A stretch of 64,000 bases of DNA from positions 8,014,501 to 8,078,500 of the forward strand of contig NC_132979.1 of the NCBI RefSeq assembly GCF_047496725.1. The letters run 5' to 3'. The stretch comes from Anoplolepis gracilipes. Its lineage: Eukaryota; Arthropoda; Insecta; Hymenoptera; Formicidae. The translations under genes and the position numbers were made by a program. The notes under the pieces are model-generated. The model was not told the origin of the DNA. It worked only from the letters and a program-made list of their open reading frames with translations, and did not search any database. Positions 9,908 to 20,781 of the stretch are shown piece by piece. How positions within the stretch are numbered: the stretch's first letter is position 1; every line of letters begins with the position of its first letter.

Positions 9908-12297
9908 ATGACAGAAGTGGACGTAGTGGTGCTGGACGATCCTGCCCCGAAAGAGGAGGTGGCCCACTTCCTCGCGCCGGCGATCCAGCACAATCCGGAC
10001 GGCTGGGGCCCGTGCGAGCTGCCGGATCAATTTAAGGACATTCCTTATCAGCCATTTTCCAAAGGCGATAGGTTGGGCAAGGTGAGCATATGCGAGATCT
10101 TTTGTCCTTTTCGCTGTAAACAAGCCTCATTTATGCCTGCCGTTGTAGATCTCCGACTGGACGACGCCGGCCTTCCAGGACAAAAAGTTCCCAAGTACGT
10201 ATTTCGTCTTTCTTTTCATTGATGTTCACTTAACCTCAAAATTTGAGCTGCATTTGATTGATGATGAAAGGCTCTTATGTGATTAAATTTAAGACTGTGA
10301 ATTCTGAAACGAAAGATTTGACAGATGTATATCTTGATGTACTATGTCAAATTCTTTAATTTTGATAATTTTCTACATTTTATTCAAATATAAGAATAAA
10401 TTTTGTAAAGAATGCAAGATATGCATATGATCGAATAGTGACACATAATTGAATCTTGATCGCAATATTATAACTTGATCTTAAATTAGACTTACAATAT
10501 TCAAGATGCTGTTACATAAACAAGAAGAAGCTATTGTCGATGATTATATATTTTTATGCAGCAAATCTATTTTTATTTTCTTTAAAAATAGGTACTCTTG
10601 TAGTTTTCTATATTATTGGTATTATATTGCATTAAAAAATTATAAAAATGTCATAATAAAGATCTCTTCTTGTGCAAAATGTTTATCAACTTAACGTATC
10701 AGTCTAACGGAGTTTATTCATATTAAATACATTACAAGAGTTGTATGTAACAGTTCAAAGTATTGCTTTATATCATGCTTTTGTGAGGAATTAATATATC
10801 AGATGATGTATTAGTGACATATTTTTTTCAGACAAATATACATCACAATTTGGTTCCGGCAGTCAATATGCTTATTACCACGACGAGGACGAGACTACTT
10901 TCCACTTGGTGGACACTACCCGTGTGCAGAAACCGCCATATCAACGTGGCCGCTTCCGCCATAATCAGCGCAACTTACGCGGTCGTGGCGGTCAACGCGG
11001 TGGATTGAGTCAGATGCAGCAGTTAGGGAAGCTCAAGTTGCGAGAACGAGAGCGTAAGGGACAGGCGAAACGCTGGGGCAGACAGCAAGGTCTGCGTAAT
11101 CACAAGAATCAACCGCCCATCAAGATTCGAGACGCTTCCGTGACGGTGCGACCTGACTGGATCACTATCGAGGAGATGGACTTCCCGCGATTGGCCAAGC
11201 TCTCGTTGCCCGGCGTGAAAGATGGCGAGGATATATCTTGCTGCGGCTCGCTCGAGTATTATGACAAAACGTACGACCGCGTGAACGTCAAGAGCGAAAA
11301 GCCACTGCAGAGAATCGATCGTATTTTCCACACGGTCACGACCACCGACGATCCTATCGTTCGTAAACTATCGAAGACCGAGGGCAATGTTTACGCCACC
11401 GACGCTATCCTGGCCACCATTATGTGTTGCACGCGCAGCAATTATTCGTGGGACATCGTCATCGAGAAGATCGGCGACAAGTTGTTCTTCGACAAGCGCG
11501 ACAACACCGAGTTTGATCTGTTGACTGTGAACGAGACCAGTGTCGAGCCACCTCAGGACGACGGCAACTCGCTGAATTCGCCGAGAAATCTCGCTCTCGA
11601 GGCGACTTTCATCAATCACAATTTTTCGCAGCAAGTACTCAAGTCGAACGAGCCACGTTACAAATTTGAAGAGGGCAATCCGTTTATCTCGGAAGAGGAG
11701 GAGAGCGACGTGGCGAGCGTGGCGTATCGTTATCGCAAATGGGATCTCAACAATGGTATTGTGCTCGTCGCCCGATGTGAGCACGACGCCGTGATGCAGG
11801 GTCCCAATAACGAGAATCAATTCTTAACAGTCAAGGCATTGAACGAATGGGACTCGAAGTTGGCTAATGGAGTTGAGTGGCGTCAGAAGCTGGACACACA
11901 GCGTGGCGCGGTGTTGGCCAACGAATTACGCAATAACGCCTGTAAACTCGCCAAGTGGACGGTTCAGGCGTTGCTCGCCGGTTCGGATCAGCTGAAATTT
12001 GGATACGTATCGCGCGCTATGGTACGGGACTCTAGCAAGCATGTGATTCTGGGTACGCAGCAGTACAAACCGAACGAGTTTGCGACGCAGATCAACCTGA
12101 ACATGGACAACGCGTGGGGTATTCTGCGATGTATCATTGACATTTGCATGAAACAGAAGGACGGCAAATATTTGATAATGAAGGATCCGAATAAACCTAT
12201 GATTCGGTTATACGATATTCCTGACAATACCTTTGAGAGCGAGGGTGAGGAGGATGAGGACGACGACGAGCCTGTTAATGACGCGTTTCAAAGTTAA
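9908..12297 (+). CDS. eIF3d: Eukaryotic translation initiation factor 3 subunit D
   Basis: Subunit of the cytoplasmic eIF3 complex. In other animals eIF3d sits at the mRNA exit of the 40S subunit and can bind the 5' cap of selected mRNAs. Exons are 9908-10081, 10149-10194 and 10832-12297, with GT-AG junctions that restore the frame, giving 561 aa (human about 548). The start fits because WGPCELPDQFKDIPYQPFSK, a family hallmark, follows within 35-55 residues. Exon 2 encodes SDWTTPAFQDKKF. Exon 3 carries DWITIEEMDFPRL, RIFHTVTTTDDPIVRKL, GNVYATDAILATIM, NEPRYKFEEGNPF, WRQKLDTQRGAVLANEL and NAWGILRCIIDICMK. The C-terminus is a short acidic tail (EGEEDEDDDEPV), typical of the family. The residues before HFLAPAIQ are a lineage-specific acidic extension. 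Convergent with threonine aldolase. Confidence 0.97.
10195..10831 (+). other. eIF3d intron 2
   Basis: Donor GTACGT at 10195 and acceptor TTTTTTTCAG ending at 10831. AT-rich; a short open frame inside (10506-10694) has no recognisable content. Intron 1 (10082-10148) is only 67 bp. Confidence 0.9.
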
Positions 12298-12392
12298 CAT
12301 TAACAACGCTAATTACGCGCCCATTGTTAATTGATAACTGTGTGATCGGCCCGAATCTTTGTAGAGGCACAGGAGAATATTCTTACAAAAGA

Positions 12393-12398
12393 AATAAA
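12393..12398 (+). terminator. Poly(A) signal of eIF3d
   Basis: AATAAA 96 bases after the eIF3d stop codon, the first canonical signal downstream. Confidence 0.7.
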
Positions 12399-13081
12399 TG
12401 AGGAGATTTGAACACATATTGATGTATTTAATGTGAAAGTCTTCATTATTCAAATTTTGATAAAATTAACTATTATTAATTAAATTTCTTTTAGTTCAGG
12501 ATATATTTTCAATAGAATTTATATAATTTATAGGAACATATTTCAAAATTTAATTGTTTAATATTTATTCAACAAAATGAATATTTATTACATGATTTAT
12601 ATTAATATGTAATATTGCTATAAAGAAAGATTCTAAAAGAAATTTTTATATCAGTTTTATACATATCAAATTTTGAAAAATATGCACTCTACTAGTACCA
12701 AGAGAGAATATTTGCCAATAAAATATTCTATACAATTTGAATGATACATGATCACAAATTTTTTATTTAGGAAATTTAACAAAAGATTCGAATAACTATT
12801 ATAAAATAGATTTATTTCTAATATATTTTTTATGGTAATAATAAAAATATTTAAATAATATAAGTTTTTAAACAAAGTTTACACGTTAAGTATAAATATT
12901 TCATAATAAATAGGTAGAGTATATTTATATTTTTTAATATATTTTTATTAATTTTTATAATTATACATATTTTATATCATTAGAATGTGATTTAAATGTA
13001 TATAGGTAATTCATTATTTAAAAACTTATGTATATTTAAATATATACTTATTTTTATTTATATTAGATTTAAAGAATTCTC
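12399..13081. other. Intergenic region between two convergent genes
   Basis: AT-rich DNA between the eIF3d and threonine aldolase 3' ends. No gene seen. Confidence 0.7.
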
Positions 13082-13087
13082 TTTATT
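13082..13087 (-). terminator. Poly(A) signal of threonine aldolase
   Basis: TTTATT on the plus strand (AATAAA on the minus), 23 bases after the stop codon at 13110. It predicts a very short 3' UTR. Confidence 0.6.
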
Positions 13088-13109
13088 TAATGGCACTTTT
13101 TGAAGAAAT

Positions 13110-14921
13110 TCAAATCTGTACTTGAGGATCGAGCAGGTTGATGACATATCTTAATTTACGTATGGCAGCATCCATCATCGAATCATCAATATCATAATAA
13201 AGTACCATTCTGACGAAAGTTTCCGTCATAGCGAAGCATTTGATTATAATCTTATCGTCACTGTTGTCGTCTATGCTTTGATGGAGTCTGTTCATGAAAG
13301 CCATAGCGGACACGCCACTGTCGGCATTCACGTTTATCATTATTATATTGGTGTGCACGGTTTTCAAGTCTACGCTAAATATTTTCGAATTCAACTGATT
13401 GATCGCCCGCGCGATCGTTATTGCTCTTCTGTGATCCTCCGCTAATCGCGGTACCGATTCTTCCAGAGAAACGAGTCCGGCCGCGGCGAGTATGCCGACC
13501 TGTCTCATCGCGCCACCCAGTACTTTGCGTTTCCTCTTCGCGTCGACGATGAAACTCTTGCTTCCGCAGAGCACGGATCCCACGGGAGCGCCTAATCCCT
13601 TGCTCAGGCAAAAGGTAACCGAGTCGAATGGAGCGGCTAATTTTTCTATCGAGATTCCCGACGCGATCGAGACGTTCCACAATCGCGCCCCGTCCAAATG
13701 CGTCTTGAGATTATGCTTCTTCACCACCACCATCAACTCCTCGATCCATGATTGAGGTATTATTTTACCGTTGAGCGTGTTCTCGACGAGGATCAACTTT
13801 GAGACCGGTTCGTGTATGCTATCCGGATTGCGGATCGCACTGTCGAGTTTCTTCAGATCGAACGTACCGTCTTCGTTGTTTGGCAGCGTACGAAGGCTCA
13901 CACCAGCCACTTGCGCCGCACCGCCCTGCTCATGAAGAACCACGTGCGACTTGTCACCGCAGTAAGCTTCGCTGCCGCGTACGTTGCAGTGATTCATAAC
14001 TGAAAGATTAATATATACAGCTGAGTATATTTTTCTTTTTAAATAAAATGCACTTGGCTTCTTGCGCTTATATATTTTAATTTTAATTTCTTTTTATTTA
14101 TGATTATAATTGCTGAAGAAGCACAAGTGCAAAAAGATTGTTTTGTAAATTGATTAATATATAATTTTCTAAAAAGTACATATTATTTAAATACCTAAAT
14201 TAATTGGCCTTTTTGTTAAGATTATTTATGTATTTATTTCCTTTTCATTAATATTATTTATATACATTTATTTAGAATCTTGATAAAGACAGAAGTCAAT
14301 TTTTTATTAGCAGCAAGAAAAACTGCTTTTTTGAGTTAAAATAAATTATATTAAAAATATAGAAATATTAAATATATAAAGTGTTTATCAGATCTTACTA
14401 GCAATCAAATTTCCCATAGTACCAGAACTAATAAACAGCGCATCTTCTTTCCCAAGTAACGCCGCTGCTTTTTTCTGTAAGTCTAGAAAATGATGTAAAA
14501 ACATTCGATTAGAGGATTTTATTGTTAAAATTTCGTGCTTTAAATATACTCTATATAGACTATATTTAAATTATCGAAATTGCAACTGACGAAAGAGGGA
14601 ATAATTTGTGTGTGCAAGAAAATAAGGATAAATTATTTTAATTTATTATGTATTGGAGTATATATGTGTGTGAGTAAAATAATTTTAAATGTAAGAAACT
14701 GGAGTGAATGTACTTATATTTTTATACACACAAAATTCATTCGATATCGTATTAACTATAAAACAATAGTTTCCAACTTAAAATACGATCCGAATTTTAT
14801 TCGTTCATAGTAATCATTTTTTATAATTTATAATAACTCTTTCAGAGAATAAATGGAAACAAATATTATTAATTATATATTATATTAATATTAGTTTATA
14901 TAATTGAGAGAGAAAGAAAGA

Positions 14922-14976
<55 letters not shown>

Positions 14977-15496
14977 TAATTGTATATTAAATATATTAAT
15001 TATTAATTATATACTATTGATTAAACATTTCAGTTCCTTTTTGAATCGTTTTTATTAACTGTCAAACAATAAGGGAGTTTTGTTTTTTTTATTTGCACGC
15101 TATATGCTATTATTTGCATATTTCTTTTTCACTGTGTGATAGGCAATACTTAGGTCCGTATTTTGAACTCACATTTATCGCTAAATGTGTCTCTAAAATT
15201 TTTATACACGTGTGTTTGTATATATTTAGAGGCACATTTAACGATAAATGTGAGCTAAAAATACGGGTCTTAGCCTTTAACTGATTATTATTATTTCAAA
15301 AATTACAGATCCCGTTTATAACTAGAGTATAATTTGAAATCTTTTCGTGTCGCAAGCAGGACGCATTTATTTAATTACCTTTTACTGTAGGATCTTCGTC
15401 GAAAACGTCATCCCCCACTTCCGCCTCAAACATAGCTTTCCTCATTGCCGCGGTTGGCTTCGTGAATGTGTCACTTCGTAAATCAACGATGATAGC
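13110..15496 (-). CDS. Low-specificity L-threonine / allo-threonine aldolase (N-terminus missing)
   Basis: PLP-dependent enzyme that cleaves threonine or allo-threonine to glycine and acetaldehyde. Exons in transcript order: 15496-15379, 14482-14399 and 13999-13110, giving 363 visible residues. The first begins in frame with VDLRSDTFTKPTAAMRKAMF and EVGDDVFDEDPTV, the usual start of the fold. The second gives KKAAALLGKEDALFISSGTM. The third holds GDKSHVVLHEQGGAA, THLDGARLWN (cofactor-binding Asp and Arg) and CLSKGLGAPVGS, whose Lys (codon 13601-13599) should form the Schiff base with PLP. The acceptor at 14483 (TTTCTAG) rather than the nearer TTACAG keeps the frame. Family members are about 340-400 aa, so only a short N-terminal piece is missing. 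It must lie in an exon upstream of 15497 that I could not identify. Confidence 0.93.
14924..14970. repeat. (TA)n microsatellite
   Basis: About 47 bases of alternating TA inside a threonine aldolase intron, next to a short GA run. Confidence 0.9.
15153..15269. mobile_element. PIF/Harbinger-like MITE with TTA target-site duplication
   Basis: 117-bp element flanked by TTA on both sides (15150-15152 and 15270-15272). Terminal inverted repeats of about 45 bp start GGTCCGTATTTTGAACTCAC on the left and, on the opposite strand at the right, GACCCGTATTTTTAGCTCAC. The 3-bp TTA duplication suggests PIF/Harbinger. It lies in the threonine aldolase intron between 15379 and 14482. Confidence 0.75.
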
Positions 15497-16101
15497 CTAG
15501 TATATAAATGATAACCAGTAATCATATAATTTACTCATTTTGTAGCTCTCCTTACAAATGATATTTAAATGAAATTTAGCTGCTTCTTCTTTATTTACAA
15601 AAAAAAGATTTTATAAAAATTGCTTTTTGCAAATATTACTTGGAAATATTACATTATCAAACAACACATACTTTAACAATATTTATGAATATTATAGCGA
15701 GAAGATTTTTACAGGAAATTACATAAAATTAATATAGTTTCAGATATATTAAAATTTTATTTATTAAATCTTTCTTTTTCAAAATAAATTAAATAAAGAA
15801 CAGATCAAGGTAGAATAAAAGAGCCGAATGCAAGAATAAAAATATAAAGATGCTTAGACCATTCTTTACTCAATTTATTTATAAACTTTATATTAATATT
15901 TACAATCACAAAGCCTTATCTATTTCTATTTTTTCTTTTTTCATTTACATTTTTTTCCTTTCGCGTATTCATAAATACCTCCATTTATTCTGCAATAAGA
16001 TATGTCGTTGACAACATGCAGCAAACTCACTTTCTTGACTGAGTGATTAGTTTAACGCAAGCGCTTATATAATTTCACAGTTATACATATATATATACAC
16101 A
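15497..16101. other. Region upstream of the first visible threonine aldolase exon
   Basis: AT-rich. The minus strand reads TATACTAG just before 15496, a splice acceptor, so this is an intron and the start-codon exon is further upstream. No exon could be picked out. Confidence 0.5.
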
Positions 16102-16374
16102 CAGGGTGTTCGGAAATTAAACCGACAAACTTTCATAGATTGTCGGGGGCACCAAAAGAATCATTTTTTGCAAATGAATTTTTCCCCTCTCAGAATTGCA
16201 TAAAAGAATATTTGTAAACTTTTACAAATGAGCTTAAAAGTCTAGAAAAAAAGTATTCACTTGAAAACAAATGTGCAGCACAACATTTTTCAAGAATCTG
16301 CCATTAGCAGGTTTTTCATCAATTACCGGACCCTATATATATATATATTATATATACGTGCCTAGGACACCCTG
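16102..16374. mobile_element. MITE with CAGGGTGT ... ACACCCTG ends
   Basis: 273-bp element starting CAGGGTGTTCGGAAATTAAA and ending CCTAGGACACCCTG. The ends pair for about 10 bases. No coding frame. It shares the terminal octamer with the repeat families in zip introns, but its inside is different. Confidence 0.65.
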
Positions 16375-17106
16375 TATATGTACACATATATAGGGTCAAA
16401 ATGTAGAATGAAACACTGTCAAACATGAGAAACACATATATATGTATATATAAATTATTTTCGTACCAATTCACCCTATAGATATATAGTTATATATCGT
16501 ATCGTAATATGTTTTTTTTATAAAGTATCTAGAATTCTAAAAAAATCATCAATGATATCAAGTGATATATTAAAAATTATTCTAAAAAGTTTTTAATAAA
16601 GATGAGAGTTTTGTTATTGTACATATTATACAGTGAATAAATAAAAAAAATTGTTAATTTCCTTAAAATTATATATATATATATATTAATCTCCATTCGA
16701 GCAAATGCTTTATAGTTAGGATAATATTATTACCTAATACATAGCATTTAATATATATGAGATATTATTAACATTAATTGTAACACAAAAAAAGGTTGAC
16801 ACCGACGAGCTCGTCGGTGGTATTAATAATTTACACGAGTCCGTTCAAAATCAAACACGTGTCCAATGACATATATTTGTACAGGTTAAGCGCAAGAAAG
16901 TTCTGGCAGAAATATTTGTTTGGACACTGTAAGTGTGAAAGTTTGATTGGCCCATCAGAATAAAGAATATCTTTGCCTTGATTGCTCAATCGTACTAGTT
17001 ACTTTAGTCATCTGTCACGTGATTGGTTGTGTCCAATCACTCTGTGTCCAAATAAACCTTTCCTATTACGTTTGAATCACTCTAGATATCGATAAATCGA
17101 ATCTTA
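16375..17106. other. Spacer between threonine aldolase and zip
   Basis: Mixed AT-rich DNA. It holds a 20-bp perfect palindrome at 16800-16819 and two inverted copies of a TTGGACAC/GTGTCCAA motif (about 16918-16928 and 17029-17052). No coding sequence recognised. It may include divergent promoter sequence. Confidence 0.4.
16800..16819. promoter_or_regulatory. 20-bp perfect palindrome
   Basis: CACCGACGAGCTCGTCGGTG is its own reverse complement, in otherwise AT-rich DNA of the divergent spacer. It could be a dimeric transcription-factor site; no known factor is assigned. Confidence 0.35.
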
Positions 17107-17240
17107 GGTCGAGTCTACAATAGCTATAGTAAGCCTTAAGTCGTAAGGACCAATCATATTCATTATCCTTCTCTAAAGTCAATTGTAATTGGTTCATTTC
17201 TTACAGCCTAAGGCTTACTACATCTATTGTAAACCCGGCC
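17107..17240. mobile_element. PIF/Harbinger-like MITE at the 5' end of zip
   Basis: 134 bp with TTA on both flanks (17104-17106 and 17241-17243). Inverted repeats of about 50 bp begin GGTCGAGTCTACAATAGCTA at the left and GGCCGGGTTTACAATAGATG read inward from the right. It abuts the GC-rich zip leader. Confidence 0.8.
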
Positions 17241-17243
17241 TTA

Positions 17244-17986
17244 TCCGCATATTCCTAGTTACTCGAGGAGCGAGAGGAACCGTGCGAACCAGATGCGAGC
17301 GCGAGCAGGACGGTGGAGAAAGGTGAGGATTCGAGAACACGAGGCGGCCGCAGGTGCTCGATGACAGTCGGTGACAGTTGCGATCGGCGTGTTGGAGGCG
17401 TGCGTTGAAAAGAAGCGCAACAGAGGAGGAGAGACATAGGGTGACCGACTCTCTCTCTACGGGTAGGAAAAAGAGAAGAAACGCGAGAAGCCTCCCCCTC
17501 TTCCGATCGCGATACCGATCTCGAGGAAGGCGAGAAGCAGCTGAGCGGACCGAGACGCTCGCTCGCGAGGAGGGCGAGTCCGTCCGTTATCGTATCGTCG
17601 CGGCAGGGCAGCAGTGGCAGTGGTGGTGGTAGTAGTGGTAGTAGTGGTAGTGTGGCAGCAGTGGTGATAGTAGTAGTGGTGGTGGTATCCGCGCACTCGT
17701 CGTCGGTTGCATATCGTGGCGACAGCTAGTAGCGGCAACCGCCGTCGTCGTCGTCGTTGGACTCGGTTAGACTCTGCCCCGAGTCGATCGTGTCGCGTAT
17801 GCGAGTAACGTTGGCCCGAGTACGCGAGTAGTTATCTGCGAGTACAGGAATACCTCATCGGGAGAGAGACGAGAGGCGCGCGAAGGACAGAAAGAGAGAG
17901 AGAGAGAGAGAGAGGGAAGAAGGAATTAGGCAGCAGCAGCAGCAGCAGCAGCTTTACCGCGTCGTGTGCGCGCTCGCTAAACAAAG
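17244..17986 (+). promoter_or_regulatory. GC-rich leader / promoter region of zip
   Basis: Clearly richer in GC than the surrounding DNA and directly upstream of the zip start codon. It contains a TGG/TAG trinucleotide tract (about 17617-17690), a GA run (17889-17915) and CAG repeats (17931-17952). An in-frame TAA nine bases before the ATG shows it is untranslated in this frame. The transcription start cannot be placed. Confidence 0.6.
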
Positions 17987-18343
17987 ATGGCGGACGTGGA
18001 CTCGAGGGTAGACCGGTCAGATCCGGAGCTGCGTTTCTTGTCGGTGGACAGGAACAACTTCAACGACCCGGCCACCCAGGCGGAATGGACGCAGAAGAAG
18101 CTGGTGTGGGTGCCGCACGAGACCCAGGGCTTCGTCGCCGCCGGCATCAAGGGCGAGCGCGGCGACGAGGTCGAGGTGGAGATCGCGGAGACCGGCAAGC
18201 GCGTGCTCGTCGCCAAGGACGACATACAGAAGATGAATCCGCCCAAGTTCGACAAGGTGGAGGATATGGCGGAGCTTACCTGTCTCAACGAGGCCTCGGT
18301 TCTGCATAACCTCAAGGACCGCTACTACTCCGGATTGATTTAC
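17987..18343 (+). CDS. zip: zip coding exon 1 (residues 1-119)
   Basis: Starts MADVDSRVDRSDPELRFLSV and ends ...RYYSGLIY at donor GTGAGT. It carries the SH3-like subdomain (QKKLVWVPHETQGFVAAGIK) and the start of the motor core. The TAAACAAAGATG context puts an in-frame stop before the ATG. Confidence 0.97.
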
Positions 18344-20397
18344 GTGAGTGCTCTGATTAATTGATATCCCTTTTCTGCGGAGATGGAAGCGTATAGGCTT
18401 CCATCCACGAGAGATGAGTCCTTAATATTTAAACATTTCTCGTTTGAGGCGCCCTTTTCCAGCCGATGTTGCAGGGCGATTAGTTTTTCTGCACTTGAGC
18501 AAGTTGCAAAACCCATCGCTCTACGAGACGCGAAATACATAAATTTAAATATAAAAACTGTGGAAATGATGCATAAATGCATCGCGAGATATTTTAATAA
18601 CGTTTTTCAAAGAATTTTGATCGGTCTGAGAACGATCAATGACGTCATAAAGGTCTCTTGGGTTACTAGGCATATACTTGGATTATTAGTCAATGAGACA
18701 CTTCAAGTGAGCATTTGATTGATTGATCAAGGTCAAAGAAGTGTTTTCAAAGTTCTCAAAAAGCGCCAAACGGAAAATTTACTTTATATTATTTATATTA
18801 ATCAAAACTCATTTTCGATCGAGCATATTGTTCATGACAATCAAATTGGATTCAATCGTTTTTAGAGCGATCAAATTTGCTTCATTTAAAAACGCCACAA
18901 ATGTGTAACAATAAAATATTCAAAGCTCATCTTAAATCTAGAAAATTTGAGAATGAATTTGATTTGCCTGCCATTTTGAGGAAGGAAACGTGCAATGATT
19001 GTACATTTTTTTTATATCTCCATCGAGTAATTCAACCTTTCACTATATATAAGTTTTGCCTTTTTTACGATTATCAATATGTTTAACGGCAATAAGAATT
19101 GATAGGGCCGGTGTAAGTAATGCAGGTGCAAGTGCCAGATGCCGTACCCTTCTGTACAAGCGAATCCCCTAAAGGCCGGTTTCTCCGACGTCGGTTATAA
19201 CTTTAACCTCGGTTCAAACCGTATTTTTGTCTCTTTTTTTTTCCTAGAACTAAAAGGAAACATTCATTTACGCTAAATTGTCGATCGATGTCTGTGAGAA
19301 ACTGGTTATAGAACTGTCCCTCTAAAATATTTTTCCTCGTGTCGTATTTATAAGGATTGTAGCTCCGAAAGGAATAACAAGCAGGAAATTAAAATTTTCG
19401 TAAAATAAAATATAATAAATAATAAATATATATGATAAAATTTAGGAAGAAGAGTAAAAGAGACTGGGATGAAGGAAAAATTTATTAAGCGCTGTTACAT
19501 TGACGCGGAAAATTTTCGAAACGATGTAAGCGGAAAACAGCTTCTTTTCCCCGGGCCTTGCGAGATTAAATATGTTCATGTCTCTCGGGATGTCGTGGTG
19601 AGTCACCGAGCACGAGTCCGCGAGCTTGACTTCGAATTCGAGTCTGGCACGTTATTAATTCGATGGCACGGCGTGAAAATTAATTGTCCGGATCCCGGCG
19701 ATGTTACGCGGAATTTACGCGGTGGCCATATTAACGCCGGCTTCAAAATATTTACGAAGCAGCGATATATGTATACGCTCGCGCGATGCAAAAACGCTAT
19801 TTTTTCCTCGTCATCTGCTAAATCAGTTCGTCACGCGCGTTGAATACCGGTGTTATTTGGAATCGTTCGTTTTCATTTTTCTTTCTTTCTTTTTTTTTTC
19901 TTTTCTTTTCTTTTTCTTGTTAACCGAAGATGAAGACGAATGGAGGAAGCGGATCAATAACTGGAAAGTAGAACAGAACCATATCATATTAATAGCTCGG
20001 AGGAGAAGGATCGAAGAATGAAAATTTACTAAACAACATTCCCGTTTCTTATTCAAACTTTTATATTGAGGATATATTAATTTTTGGAATGATGCTAAAA
20101 ATTACTTTGAAGGAAAAATTAAGAAGAATTAGCTGTGCGAGACGCAAGGTTTACCCGCAAGTGACGTCGATTTTTACCTCAATCTCAAAGTAGTCGAGAT
20201 ATATTTCGCCATTTATTTTTAATGATCTTGTAATGAATTTCAAAAGATATTAATGACCCCACGCTATATCTTAGAGAATTAACGTTTTTGAAATTTTCTA
20301 GAATTATTTATATCCCAGATAATATATCGTGCGATTACAGAAATGCAGTTATTATTGTTGCAACTGCACGATGTCGAAACAAGAATTGATGACGACA

Positions 20398-20431
<34 letters not shown>

Positions 20432-20742
20432 GGAAAATTTATTAATATCACGAGATCCGGAGTCACACGTCTATATATTCCCGAGCGTTACATTTTTATC
20501 GATTTATTGACTCGTGCGGTGGCCATTCGCGTTTTGAAAAATGCCATTCGGCCGTCGACGAATCGAGAAATCGAGTCGCTGTCTTATTCCGACCGACGGC
20601 AGAGACCGTACGACTCTCTTTTGCTCGTAAGGCGAACTAAAGATAGCTCTCTCGGTTCACTACGGCTCTTGCTCGTCCTCGTCTGGAATTAATCCGCGCG
20701 CGAGATATATCGGAAATGTCGGGAGACCGAAAGAGAGACGGC

Positions 20743-20781
<39 letters not shown>

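Noticed and set aside
14475..14476. Nearest acceptor (TTACAG) for the threonine aldolase middle exon
   Set aside because: Joining there leaves the frame out of phase by one base; the acceptor eight bases upstream restores it and adds residues expected by the family.
16388..16490. AGGGTCAAAAT ... ATTCACCCTAT possible inverted-repeat element
   Set aside because: Only about eight bases pair at the ends and the flanks are TA-rich, so it could be chance.
17255..17738. Open frames in the zip leader, including a TTTTT/HHYYHH-rich one on the minus strand
   Set aside because: Caused by trinucleotide repeats in GC-rich untranslated DNA; an in-frame stop separates the plus-strand leader from the zip ATG.
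18381..18408. ATGGAAGC ... GCTTCCAT hairpin just after zip exon 1
   Set aside because: An 8-bp stem with a 6-base loop is expected by chance in 64 kb and lacks microRNA-precursor length.
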